Origin: Lycorma delicatula
Lineage: Eukaryota; Arthropoda; Insecta; Hemiptera; Fulgoridae
Assembly (NCBI RefSeq): GCF_047948215.1
Contig: NC_134456.1
Span: 204,302,034-204,366,033 of the forward strand
DNA: 64,000 nt
Direction of reading: 5' to 3'
Position 1 is the stretch's first letter, and each line of letters opens with the position of its first letter. A program made the translations under genes and the position numbers. Below the pieces are notes generated by a model. The model was not told where the DNA came from. It ran no database searches and was given only the letters and a program-made list of their open reading frames with translations. Positions 22,490 to 34,480 of the stretch are shown here, piece after piece.

Positions 22490-24700
22490 TACACTCCGTT
22501 CCTTTGGTATCCAGTCGGCTGCTGACGATTCATCCCAACCCCGTAGGGGGAAGATACCGGTCGCCACACCATCCCCTCTATTCCAGTTCCTGAGGGGCTT
22601 TACCGGAGTTCGTTATCAGCCAGGCCTCGGTCGGGTTTGCCACCGATATAAATGCCTCGGCAGACATTTGCATCAGTAAATACATATCAAATTTCGCCTT
22701 CACGAAGGCCTCAAACGGACATCTTAACATCCAACCTAACATGATTCCCTCAAACTAACTAACCGAAACCGCGGAAGCGTGAACCCTCCACCTAGTACAG
22801 ATTTGACAACCGTTCGTGACTGTGAATGCCTCAGAAAACGAACGAGTTTAAAGTTAAATCAGTGCTACACTCATACCAATCAAAATTGTGTTTTACGCAA
22901 CATAGAAATTCACACCTACACCCAAATAAGTCGACCATTTTAAGTCACCTAACGAGGAAGAACGCAACCTCATTCCGGTCCGCGCAGGAGCCGGGGACAA
23001 ACCCCCGCACCCCCTCCGGTCACATGGTGTCTCGCGTGGCATTACGAAGTCACGATCAGGACCGCCACCGGCGGAGGAAAGCCAAACCCCCGGTCGCACG
23101 AGTATGGCAGCGCAGCCACCACCCACCAGCGGGAGCTCCAAATCGAATCACGATCAATATCAATATAACCGTAGCATAATCCAAACCGTCTAACTAATCC
23201 AATGCCTAAGCCGGAACCCTAGCCACCCGGCATCCTACCACAATTGAGTACCTTAATTAAACTCTCCCTCTGCAGACCTGCACACGCAAGGGCGCGAAGA
23301 AAACCAGCCACTATAGACCATTCCTCGGTATTCTCTCAAGTTCCCTAACAGATCGTTAATGTTCGAAGTCGTATCGGGCACAGACGTAGAGGATGTGGTC
23401 CACTGTATCATCAGTCCCGAAATCCAGGCATTGACTCGAATCCACCGAACGAAACCTAGCCAAACTCGCCCGAAAGTCACAAGCCCGGAGAGAAACTATG
23501 TGATATACCGATTGGGGGAGAGCCATCTAATCGCACCTAAATTACGACACTATAGGAAATATACCATGAGTGTAGCGACCTGTGGGGGATTCGTCCCCCA
23601 ACGGGATTCATCCGTTGGTGCGGTAATTCAACCCCCAATCGGGATGAATGACCCTGCGGATTCCATAAAAGCATTAGCAGCCTCTTTTGCTACATACTGT
23701 AGATGTTCCTTGAACCGAAAATTCTCATCAAGGATAACACCCAGGTATTTCTTAGTCGTAACGAACCGAATGGGGAGACCAGCCATCCGAACCCGGATTC
23801 GTCGGGAAGCAACCAAGCGCTCCTTAAGCAACATCATTTTGGTTTGAAAGCAACATCTGGGCTGAAAATCATCTTATGTTGGAGACATAAGATGATTTGA
23901 CGCGTCGTCAGCATAAACGATGACACGACAAGCACATTGCAACTTTAAACGCAACATCGAATCGAATTCTATGATCCATAGAAGGGAACTCAGATTACTG
24001 CCCTGAGGGCATTCTTTAGTTAGGGTCTTACGAACCTTCGAGCCGCCATCACGCAGGGAAACGGTTCAATGGCTAAAATAACTTGAGAGCACGTCTAGTT
24101 CATTTCGTGTACACTTACGCTTCTGCATCTGAAACAGGGCAGAGAGCCACCATAAGTTGTTAAATACCCTGTCCAAAAAAATTCCTAATATATATTTACA
24201 TAGACCAGAGGATCCTCATTACTCTTGCCCGATTGGAAACCATAGTGGTTGTCCATTAGTCAATCTAACATTAATACCTAAATATAGGACCTTCTCAAAA
24301 ACCTTGCCAATCATGGGCAAGTAGGATCTTTGTCGCCACCTTTGAGCAACAACACCAAATCTCCACGCTTCTTGCAACACGCCGGAAAGTGGCCGATGAA
24401 GAGCAACCTATTATATATTCCAGTTAGAGGACTAAGGACTACTGGAAGCGCTCGGACGAGCAGCTCCTCTGTGATACAATCATATCCGGGGGCCTTATGC
24501 CGTACCATGCTACAGATCACCTGGTGCACTTCCGCCTCAGTGATCTCAGAAGATTGTATGTCGGTCTCAAAAATTGCGACTTCTCGCCTGATACGCCGGT
24601 GGTATGAAACCTCACCCACCATAGTGTCATCTGGGATCAAATCATTCAGCAAAATATTAAGGACGATTCAGCGGCTCCTTACAAGTCACTCGGCTTCTTT
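22490..24700 (-). mobile_element. Older R1-like LINE remnant (RT to 3' UTR)
   Basis: A minus-strand non-LTR element, 5'-truncated within or before the RT and with no endonuclease. RT pieces run from about 24652 to 23630, a zinc-type C-terminal region to about 23250, and a G/C-rich 3' UTR to about 22490. Composition is near 45-50% G/C against A/T-rich flanks. No poly-A tail or target duplication is evident, and stops are more numerous than in the 11.2-15.5 kb copy, so it is older. Its RT differs enough (LLWIIEFDSML, VIVYADDA) to be a separate family. Confidence 0.75.
23250..24652 (-). pseudogene. R1-like reverse transcriptase, broken
   Basis: Reading down the minus strand: LLVRALPVVLSPLTGIYNRL, preceded by HKAPGYDCITEEL (the K-A-P-G-x-D box), then VLLLKGGDKDP ending about 24311. 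Next come MIGKVFEKVL (about 24312-24285), GIFLD...FNNLWW (about 24170-24140, box A with the catalytic Asp kept), LTKECPQGSNLSSLLW (about 24020-23975, box B) and VIVYADDA (about 23930-23905, catalytic YADD kept). The thumb is KKYLGVILDENFRFKEHL (about 23760-23700). A C-terminal block has SQCLDFGTDDTVDHILYVC near 23420-23370, a degenerate zinc motif. These lie in different frames with several stops. It would have polymerised element cDNA; it cannot now. Confidence 0.72.
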
Positions 24701-24703
24701 CGG

Positions 24704-24856
24704 ATGCATTCGACTCCCGTCTACATCACTCGGCTCCTAACTGTTCACACGGCTGCCGAGGCTCCTTCCTGCATCAACTGTAAAAGGTTACGCAAACAGG
24801 GCAGACATTCGGTCAACAGTAAGGACTGTGGTTGTTATTTACGAGCGGTAGAGTAG
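24704..24856 (+). CDS. Short ORF with zinc-knuckle-like motif (possible ORF1 fragment)
   Basis: A 50-codon plus-strand frame from ATG 24704 to TAG 24854-24856 contains SCINCKRLRKQGRHSVNSKDC, a C-x2-C-x8-H-x6-C pattern. Similar C-I-N-C...H-S-x-x-S-x-x-C strings occur at the end of ORF1 (gag-like) proteins of some insect non-LTR elements. It lies directly beyond the truncated start of the minus-strand LINE and in the opposite direction, so it would be part of a different element. It is too short to be certain, and chance or an unrelated zinc peptide remain possible. Confidence 0.3.
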   Translation: MHSTPVYITRLLTVHTAAEAPSCINCKRLRKQGRHSVNSKDCGCYLRAVE

Positions 24857-25734
24857 TACTTCAATTCTATGGAACGTTAGGACTTCTCATTGATGCTTGA
24901 TGTTTGTGTGCAGTGTTAGGTGAACGATTATTGTCAGTCTCTGGGTTGCTTTTTCCAGCGCCCTTTATTAGTAGGGCGATCTACCAGATCATACAGCTTT
25001 TACTGTCTCTTCACATGTGTTACGATTTTCCCATTCCTCGATGCAAGAGGCTCTTGTTTTAGGTCTACTGGGATTGCCAAATCGGTTTTTTGACACAAGT
25101 TAGGTGATGAACTCTAGGCATTTTCTGCGTGTTTCTGTTCCTGCTTGCAGGGACGTTTTTGCACCGGGGATGGGTTGATCAAATCTCCTTAGTTTGAGTT
25201 GCTAAGTACTGTTTAAATAGGTATAGGGGACCTGGTAGACAAACTCTTTCTCGGCAGTTTATACTGCTGTATTTATCAATTTTACTTGGCTAGCTTACTT
25301 CTCCTCATATCTTGCACTGACGACTGCAGGTTTATTTAATGTTAGTTAAATAAACTAGTTTAATAAACTGAACTCTTGTTCAGTTATAGCCAGCTAGTCG
25401 CAGCTAGGGCCAGTCGCCTACATATGGCAATCGCATTATTCTTGTACAATCGCATTCAGTAACAGTTCCAGTTCATAATTCAATTATAATAAACATTAAA
25501 TAATATATTAATAATTCATTTAATATTTTAAAAAATAAAATATAATAAAGAATTGATAAATAATATCAACTTTTGGCTTTAATTGTTCAAGAATCAGCGC
25601 CGAACTTCAGCTGTTCGAACATACGGATATAAAAAAAGCATCCGTTTGGTTACCTATCCTTCGGGTAAAAAGATATTTTGCACGATTTCTCAGCGTTACC
25701 CAACAAAATCATGAAGAGGTGACTAATTCGTTTT
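24857..25734. other. No gene recognised; mixed composition
   Basis: 24860-25330 is less A/T-rich than background and may belong to whatever element supplied the zinc-knuckle ORF, but no frame can be followed. A small hairpin (gtttatttaa/ttaaataaac) lies near 25329-25354. Confidence 0.35.
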
Positions 25735-25880
25735 ACACTTTTTGTTTTTATTTTTATTTTTTATGTTTTTAGTCAAGTAATCGGAGACAAGTACAACCAA
25801 TCGTGTCGCAAAATAGTGGCAGTGGCTGTGTTGGTTGATCTGCCGCGTCGTATACTGTCTAACCTTTAAAGTTACTTTTC
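25735..25880 (-). repeat. Dispersed repeat family A, copy 2 (partial)
   Basis: The reverse complement contains gccactgccactattttgcgacacgattggttgtacttg and ttacttgactaaaaa. It matches the terminal block of the copy at 19480-20003 over about 100 bases. Confidence 0.6.
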
Positions 25881-26759
25881 TCGATAACCGAGATATCGTC
25901 AGATCAGATTGTTGTGAGATTAGAATATTTGACAAAAATGTGTTTTGTCATTAATAATTGATATTATTCTTAAATTAATTTTTTCTTATCCAAACGTATA
26001 AATTATGTCAGATTAATTCTCTGAATTTTGTGCAGTTTTTTAATACAATAAATAATTACGATATTAAGTATAAATTTAATTTAATTATTAATGGAAAGGT
26101 CGTGAGAATATTGAAATACTTGAAGAATCCCAGAAATTTTAACTGTAAGGGATACTGAAATGCTCTGCCTAAAACCTTTCCTCCAATCTCCGTAAAAAAA
26201 AAAAAAACAACAAAAAAACAATAATAAAAACGAATATTTTGATATATTTTTGAAGTCGTTAAACAATTAACGAATGGTTACGTACGTAGTAACATGCAAA
26301 TAATACATCTAATATGTATTAATTTACATTACACCTGGTAATTCGAATATTGAATAAATATTTTATAACTGTAACATATAATATTTTATTCGTAAACAAT
26401 ATATTTAAAAACTTTGAAATTTTTTTTAATAATTCAATCAGAAGTTTAAAACCTCAATAATTTAAGATTTTAACTACACTTGAAACACACATATGGTTAC
26501 AATTATATATTACTAAATTATGAAAGATTATTTGCCATTAATACTCGTTAATTGTTATTATAAATAACGATTACATATATATATATTATAAAAAGTTTGC
26601 CATCTTTCGATCTGTATCATTTTTAATAAAAGTCAAATGTTTTAACCTCTTTTTTACGTTCAGTTGGTGTTACTTATATTGATTTTCTCAGAATTACGTT
26701 TTTTACAGACATTGTTTAAAATATTATTTTCTTACTGGTAACTAAAAGAAGTTATTACG
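25881..26759. other. A/T-rich background, no gene seen
   Basis: Only A/T-rich text with a short (AT)n near 26575-26588. Confidence 0.5.
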
Positions 26760-27010
26760 CGTCAAAATTAAAAAATTGCGTTTTCCGACACAAATTTCTT
26801 TATTTGAAAAGATTTTCTAAAACATTACAGATTTTCTAAAATATTATACATTTTTACCACGTTTTTTATTAAAATTCCAAGAACTTTAAATTTTATTTTA
26901 CCCTTGGAAAAGAAATCAAAGCGAAATTTTTCGCAAGTTATGAATCGAAAACGAAGCGTTTCTGGAATTATATTTATATGAACCTTTTTCTTTATTTTCT
27001 TTCGTAAAAA
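26760..27010 (+). repeat. Dispersed repeat family B, copy 1
   Basis: aaatcaaagcgaaatttttcgc, a gaatcgaaa-cgaagcgtttctgg phrase and tttatatgaac-ttttt match the segment at 57110-57430 in the same orientation. I recall this wording from insect miniature-element repeats, but the class is not settled here. Confidence 0.5.
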
Positions 27011-27317
27011 AAAATTAAGAAAAACATAACGAAAAAACCTTAAAAACGTGAAATAATTTAACTGTATTTTTACCTTATATTCCTTTGCGACATTGTGATA
27101 ATGTTTTTAAGACAACAAAATTTAAGATTTTGATTGACCATCGTGCGTGACCCGTAAACTTCATAGATAACCTTTAGTTACCATCATAGTCAATATCATA
27201 ATATCACAGAGGATTATAAGGTAAAAATAGTTATTTAATTATTCACGTTTTTTATGGTTTTTCGTTGTGGGTTTTTAAAAATTTTTAATTTAATTAGTTA
27301 TTACTTTTTAAAAATTA

Positions 27318-27367
27318 TTAGGCCTATGCCCAACAGTGGGACGCTAATAGGCTGATGAAGATGAAAG
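27318..27367 (+). mobile_element. RTE-type LINE 3' tail
   Basis: aggcctatgcccaacagtgg followed by gacgctaataggctgatgaagatgaa is the typical conserved 3' end of insect RTE elements (aggcctatg-cccagcagtgg-gac...aggctgatgatga). Nothing upstream is recognisably coding, so it is a severely truncated copy or a SINE that borrows this tail. Confidence 0.7.
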
Positions 27368-27439
27368 TTTACTATACTTAACCAGCGCAAATTATTTAAT
27401 AATCCACACTATAATAAAGCTTTTCTGGAGTTAGAAAGA

Positions 27440-28090
27440 CTTAGAAACATTCAAAAGCTGTTCTGAAGAACCATATCTATTGCAGAGCCTCTTGGCGGCT
27501 TATAACCGTAAAAATAATCTAAAAACCTGCTCTGAGGTAACACAATGCAAAAAACTCGGCCCATCCGTTTTAGAGAAATACATCTACTGCAGCGCTCCGT
27601 GGTGGCCTATAACCGTAAAAAATGCCTAACAACCTGTTCTGAAGTGATTCTTATATTAGGTAATGCAAAAAAAAACGCATCGAAATCAATCCAGAAGTTT
27701 GTGGAAAATGGTTAGGCATACACACAAACACTTACCCCAAACGCATGTACAGTCTCCGTTCCGCCGTGTACAAAACTGGGAGAATGTGTTACTTATAAAC
27801 ATTTATCGATACTTAAAAAGGAAAAATTCTTTTTACAAATATTATTTTTTAATTATTAACAAATGTGCTTAAGAACGATATGACCTTAATTAGAGCGAAA
27901 TCTCGAAATACAGAGGGTGACCTACAACCTTGCTCCACAAAGTTAAAAATTTAACGGCAACAATGCCTCCCTCATATATAGAACTATTCTGGCCAAGTTT
28001 GGTCAAAATCGGTCCAGTAGAAAGTATAAGGTGATTTAGAGGGCAGCACCGAACATATACACATACTTACGAAATTTCGATCCGGTTTTT
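27440..28090 (+). repeat. Dispersed repeat with internal ~110-bp tandem duplication
   Basis: Two units share gcctataaccgtaaaaa, aacctg-ttctga and an aatgcaaaaaa phrase (about 27479-27555 and 27588-27676). The later part contains aagtttggtcaaaatcggtccagtagaaag (about 27994-28023) and a cat-acacatacttacg ending. This kind of text is common in non-coding insect repeats. Class is unknown. Confidence 0.5.
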
Positions 28091-29412
28091 TGGGTTCCTT
28101 AGATGACAAAATGTAAAACTGCATATGTCCAAATTGAACCGACTACAATACTTTCCCTTCTATAGCTGTAACTCTGCTGTAGCACTATGTAGACGGGAAA
28201 ATTAAGTAACAGCAACCAAAATATTTTGCTATTAACAACAATTAATTTTTTTTTTTTAATTTAATGTTATAATATTGTTATAGATTCCAAATCCTATTCA
28301 ATTAAAAAAAAAAACCTTTGCTTTATAAATACTTTACCTTATGTTGTATAAGTAATCCTACACAGAATCAATTAGTTTACCAAATAATTAAGAAAATCAC
28401 GATGGAGTAAGGGCCAAAAGAAATTTATTCCAGTTTTTGATTAGCTTTGAAATTTGTAGCCGGTTATGATTATTTTCCAGCTCATCTACTCGTATGTGAC
28501 TCTTAGTAGCTCATCTAATACTCTTATTGAGACCTGGAAAAAATATACAATTAAACGTCTGATAATAAATTAAATTTTGTGTCAGTTCTATATAGAATTG
28601 ATTGAAATCCCTTATTATCATGGTAAGGATAAATAAAAATTGTAAATTAATTTTCAATTCCTGCTATTAAAACAAAAAAATAATTATGGTTTTACGTATA
28701 TTTTTCATTAAGATAAGCTGTACTATTTAATTATTTTAAAAGCTTCATTACGTTTAGAAATACGTTAATAAAAGCAATATTAGTAACTTCATTGAACTTT
28801 TTACCTTAATCTAATTTATTGTATATTAAATGTAGTAGTAGTATTCTATCAATTTCTTATCTGAGAATTGATTAAGATTCAATATATAAAGGAAAAGGAT
28901 GGACATCGAGTATTATATGAAGTATTTATAAAACTAAGATTTTAATCAGTTATAAATTTTTACGACTCCAATATTTTTGGGAGGTTAGTATAAAAAATTC
29001 ACTATCTATCTAAGAATAAATAAGCACACAAATGTACAAATCCCAAATACACAAACACTGAGTATACAGCTACTGTCTATGTGAGGTATTTGAATAATTG
29101 AAGTAGAAAAAAAGAGGAAGGATTTTTAGTAAGGCTGCCAGTCACTCTTGGCGCTGTCTTACAGGTTGTGAGGGATATGAGGGGGAACTAGCAATTTATA
29201 CTCCTCCACCGTACACAGAAACCTTTACCTTATCCTGAAAGATACTGTACTTCATCCGCTAAACCCTAATTTATCTTATCTTGTGATTTAAACGTACTGT
29301 CTTTTAAATTTAATTAGGTAATTTGTATTTGACCTGTACTTTTTTAATTTTATAACGCTATATGAAATAATTGATTAAAATACTAAAACTGAAAGGCGCA
29401 CTCTTTACGAGG

Positions 29413-29413
<1 letters not shown>

Positions 29414-29454
<41 letters not shown>

Positions 29455-29462
29455 GACAGAGA
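29414..29462. repeat. (AC)n-(GACA)n microsatellite
   Basis: (AC)n to 29450 followed by gacagacagaga. An antisense open frame through it is an artefact. Confidence 0.95.
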
Positions 29463-31253
29463 GCGAGAGCGAGCAATTTTTAAAAAAAGGATTTTTTCTT
29501 ATTAAAATGTAATTAACTGTAAAACCATATTCATAGCTATGGAAATCACTGACGTGTTGTAACATGAATGTTACTGCTATATAACATGATTTGTCTTCAT
29601 TAAACCAACGCAGTTTTCATGTGCTTATTATGTAAATGAACAAGCATATTTACTTACGGGCCATTTTGTTTAGTCATAGTTACAGTTGAGTATTAGCTAT
29701 TTTTTGTACGGTTATAGTCTTTTTTATAAGCTAATGCTGGCCAATTCACAATATACAACACAATACATTATAATATTATTACCTTTTAAAAATAATCTAT
29801 AGAATACATTAAGTACAAAAATCGCTGTTAAAATTTATACGTATTTAAAGAACTTAATTTTTCTCTTGCATGGAAATTCTACATATGGAATGATATGTGG
29901 GCCTGTTAATAGTAATCTGAACAGCTTCAGAGTAAATTTCATATATACATTAGGTTCAATTAACTTAATATTTAAGCGAATTTAAATAAAGATGTAGCCT
30001 AGTTTTTATCGTCTAATCTTCATATTTTATTTCATCAACCTTTTTTTTTTTATCAGAGATGTTTATGCTATTTTTCTCCATAATTTTCATTATTAATATC
30101 TGTTTATTATTGAGCAAAATCTTAATTTTATGACTACATATTACATCGATAAAAGATTTTTTAATAACGATAATTAATTCGTTCTAAATATTATTATTTT
30201 CTTAACTTACTATCGCTGAACTGAAAAGAATAGATTTGTCAAATTTTATTCTTGATGAATGTTCATTAAATATATATAAATTTAACAGCGATTTTTATAC
30301 TGAGATTTTATATTTCTGGGTATCTCTACAGGCTATTTTTAAAAGGTAGGACAACCAACGTTTAAAAACATTCTATTCATAAATTATTTTAAAAAATCTG
30401 GATTTTCTACCGTTTTATTCTAGTTTTCAAGTAGACTTAGTTTTTATTATGTAGTTTGAAAGAAAGTAGAAGATAAAATATTGAATAGATTCCCTTGTGA
30501 ATGTTTAAAAGCAGCGCATTACTGTAAGCCGTCTTTAACGTATTTAATTAAGAAAATCTCACGCTACTGAATTCAACGAAGCTATTATAAGGTACTGAAA
30601 AAAACTGTATCATTTTTTTTTCTCTTTTTCCTTTAACTCACGTATAGAGATTGTAACAATTTAAAAAATATATATTTGGTACAAGTCGCTAGAATAATTC
30701 CAATTGTACAGTATTCTTTTCATTAACGACTCGCAAATTTTTTTAAAGAAAATGAATTCGTTTTCTTATAGCATTTTAAGCCAAAAAAATTTATAAAATA
30801 TCTATAGTAGCTCTACAAACATAATTTTATTTTAGTAGCAACAAAAACATGTGAATTCTAGAAACAAGATAATAACAATAGATAATAACATTGTTTTTTA
30901 CGAGCATTCTTCCTAGTAACTTATAAAAAAAAGAATCATAGCAAAACTTTTAATAACCACGATTTTATATCTCACAGATTAAAACGGAGATAAGGTTTAT
31001 TATCTTTTCTATAACTAAAGATGTTAAAAATGAAGAAACTAAATAAAAAAAACAAAGCTGAATTTAAGTTTTGAACTTTCCTAGGATTTTCATACAGTTT
31101 AAAATTCAATACTTCATCTGAGATTAAATTGAAATTGATCATTCCTCTTACGACTTAAGATATTTTTTGTTTATTTTTATTGACTTAATTTCTTAATAAA
31201 AGAGAAAGGTTTATATAACTACTTTAATCTTTAAACTACAGTGTGGAGTAAAG

Positions 31254-31296
31254 TGACGTCAGATTGAATAATAATGTGTACATTATTATTCAATCT
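31254..31296. repeat. CRE-like TGACGTCA joined to a perfect 17-bp-arm palindrome
   Basis: TGACGTCA (31254-31261) is the full palindromic cAMP-response element consensus. Its last base begins a hairpin whose arms (31261-31277 and 31280-31296) are exact reverse complements with a two-base loop. No gene start is visible nearby. Confidence 0.8.
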
Positions 31297-33370
31297 TACG
31301 GGTTTATTTATGGGTTAAGCTTATAGCTTTTTATGGGTTAGGAGTAACTTATACCTAAATACTAGACTCATTCATGTTCCGCATTTCTTACTTAGTTTTA
31401 TTTATTCGACAAGTAATATTCTGTTGGATTTATTGTCTTTAAAATCACTTATAATTTTTCTTAGTTTATATAAATTGGTATTAAGTTTCAGTTAAATATA
31501 AATTGTTATATTTATTTGATAATTGGTTATTAAAGGAAAAATATACATTTATTAAAACTATCCTGGTCGTTATCCTTGCAAAGAAAAAGAAAATAATTGA
31601 ATGATAAATTCATTTGTCGTCTTGGAGATTACTTGCTGTTTACATTACTACCTAGATGATTTTGATTTATTCCAAAGATTTGCATTTTTATATAGTTTAT
31701 GCTATTATTTATCAGTTGCGGAACGTCTTTTTTTAATGTCACGTTTTATGCTTAATTTTGATTTTGATTTTTAATTCATTCTGACAGGATTACATTTAAT
31801 GAGGTATGGTTATAAGCAACGGTCAGTAAGACAATGTTAATGGCGATTTTCAATCATTAAATACTGCGAACCATTTTCTTTGCAATTTTATTGAATCTGA
31901 GTTTTTCATATTTTTACTTATTTAGCTGAAACAGATGGATCTGATCTTCTCTTATTAAGTGCAGTACTTAAATTACAAAACCCCTTTCTTACCTTAAAAC
32001 AATTTGTTCATATTATTCTTATTCCAATTAGTTGTAGACACAGATTCTAATCTTCTACTGTGATATCTTGCGCTTTCAATGACCGTAACTAAATTTTCTG
32101 GGCAGTTTGAAAGGAACTGAATGTAACCGAGGAATCGATCTACAATTGTTTGCTGAAAACCTTTGATAATTTTATCTTTCCACACCTGTCTGATCAAAGT
32201 TCAATATTAGTCAATTTTCTTCTGCGCACATTATATTCCATTTTTGTTTCCTTTTTGCAATATCACCTCTTTTCAAAGAAATTCTTTCGTTTCTGGGTTT
32301 CACAAAGTTAAATATTTTTTATGTTTTAAAAGATTTCAGTTTTGGTTGTGTTTAGTTTTACAATAAACTTTATTTTAAACACAGTGTTAAATGTAATACA
32401 TCGAATGTTGTGTTCATTTTATCAAAATTAGTATGTAAGGATAAAAACCCAATATATATATTATATAAGTAATTGTTTTCAGCGCCTTGAATTGCTTTTG
32501 ACGATTGAATTGTAATAGGACAGTTACATCAGAATTCTAAAAATCAGAAATCTAATACGTTATCAAATACCTCACAAAAAATCAATAAACAAAAAAATGT
32601 TGTTTGAGATGTGCTCAAGTTCATGGAAGCGATTTTCAAAGTTTTTAAATGGATCAAACTGGCAGGAGGGTTTACACAAGCTTCTCACTCCAACTCTGCA
32701 ACTAGTTCAACCTTTTTCATCCTAACAACGTTGTAATATATATATATATAAAATTAAAAAGTTTTAGAAATAAATTTCAAAATGTAGGAAAAATATCTCG
32801 AAAGGATAATTGAATGACTGAATAACACAACCTGATAAAATGTTCTACACACTTTCTCAAAAATTTAACGCAATTTTCAAAATATAAATATAACTTACCA
32901 GTCAGTTGATAAGAGATTGGCATGGTGAATTTTATATAAGTGGATCATAGATTTGATTTTCGACAAAGGTTTGGACTTTTTTTATTTTATAATTTCATTT
33001 GCCTCATCTTCCCTATTAACATTCTTACAGACGTGTGTCCAAGGTTGTAATCACAATATTAAAATATTTAATACAAAAAACTGCAAATAGCCTTTCTATT
33101 AATATTTTAATTCTCTTTCATCAATAATGAGTCCACAATTACTACCCCAACTTTATGCTGAGATTTTAATTAATATACTGAAAAGAAAAAAGTATAAAAC
33201 TGCTAACTAAACGCCATTATACAAATTTAATGTTTAATGAAAGTTACAATTATTACTTTTTGGTGATGTTTTATTTATTTTATCCTAAAATAAATCAATT
33301 GAATAAAAGACATTTACATCAAAATATGTTCGTGTATACTTATATATAGTACATACATATATAGTACATA

Positions 33371-34480
33371 CCGGGTGTTTGAGAAAGAATCCCGGTTTTA
33401 AATTAAATTTACATTAAAAATTACATGTAAATTACAAGTATTATGTATTCTATTACAAGAAAGTACGTAGAAAGTTTAAAGTTAACTCTTAAATAACTCA
33501 GTATGAACACCACTTACATCCTATAAATGTCAAACCTATAATCCACCTCATTCTACCATGTAGCGAGCATGTCTGCAGGAATACTTCTGCGGCTGCTGTT
33601 ATTCTTTGGCACAGGTGGTGAAGTGACTGGATTTTTTTTTGTATACGTTGTGTTTTATAGCCCCAAAAGAAGAAATCTATAGATGTCAAATTGAGGGTTC
33701 GCGGGGGCCGAGCGACGGGAGCTCTCTACCTACCCAATCTTCTTAGATTCTGTCGTTGAGCTCAGTCGCACAACCTTTGTATGATGTGGAAGGATTCTAT
33801 CCTGTTGGAAAATTAGACCCTCCATACTTCCAATCTGTGGAAACACAGTTCTCTAACATGTCTGAGTACAATATGCCTAAAATGGCCCAAAAATTTGATT
33901 ACGGATGATACCTCACCGGATATTCACTTTCGAACCGTTGCGGACGAATTCCATCAATTTGTGTAACTTTCTAAGCCCCGTACTCGACATTTATGGTAAT
34001 TCACGAATCCATAAACATGAAACAGTGTTTCATCAATGTAAAATTAGCTGCAGGTAGTTTTCATCAACTGAAATAAAGTCTAACATGGTGGTTACAAACT
34101 GAACTCTCTGTAGCTTACCGTTGGGTTTAATTTCATGGAGTAATTGCATGAAGTTTCAATCGCTTGCGAACAACAACATGACAGTTCTTTTAGGAATTTT
34201 TAGTTGAAAACTAACAATACGAACTAGACGTTTTGGATTTTGTTGAAAAGACAGTTGAATTTTTTGTGAATTTTCGGCGCTTGTTTTAGGTTGCTTGGTG
34301 AATGTCTTTTCAAAACGATTTCGGTTTCCAAAAACTGTTTACAACACTTCGTATGTTTTTGTCTCTCGTAGAATTTTTACGATAGATTCGCGTATAATGT
34401 CTTCGTACGACAGTCACTGAATTTGTTTCTGCGAATCAGTACATGCATTGGGAAGATGCTAAAACCGTGATAATAAAGAC
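33371..34480 (-). pseudogene. Tc1/mariner-superfamily DDE transposase, broken
   Basis: A minus-strand transposase remnant of the DDE_3 type. Reading down from about 34480, an N-terminal region is unrecognisable through frameshifts. DETLFHVYGFVNYHK (about 34038-33993) carries the first catalytic Asp. FQQDRILPHHTKVVR (about 33812-33768) carries the second, with the usual GAPP altered to RILP. LNLTSIDFFFWGYKTQRIQ (about 33692-33635) corresponds to the SPDLTPLDFFLWGY box, but the catalytic Asp has become Asn. RITAAAEVFL and RMRWIIGLTFIGCKW end it near 33510. A sequence ccgggtgtttgagaaagaatcccgg at 33370-33395 may be the downstream terminal repeat; I found no matching partner upstream. Stops and shifts make it non-functional. 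Confidence 0.72.

Larger units (their letters stand above)
28091..33365. other. A/T-rich background, no gene supported
   Basis: A (AC)n run with (GACA)n lies at about 29414-29460, and a strong palindrome at 31254-31296 is listed separately. The minus-strand frame at 31994-32197 has a reasonable composition, but nothing identifies it. Confidence 0.45.

Noticed and set aside
31994..32197. 67-codon minus-strand frame with a fairly normal composition
   Set aside because: No recognisable family, no clear splice sites and no surrounding coding signal.
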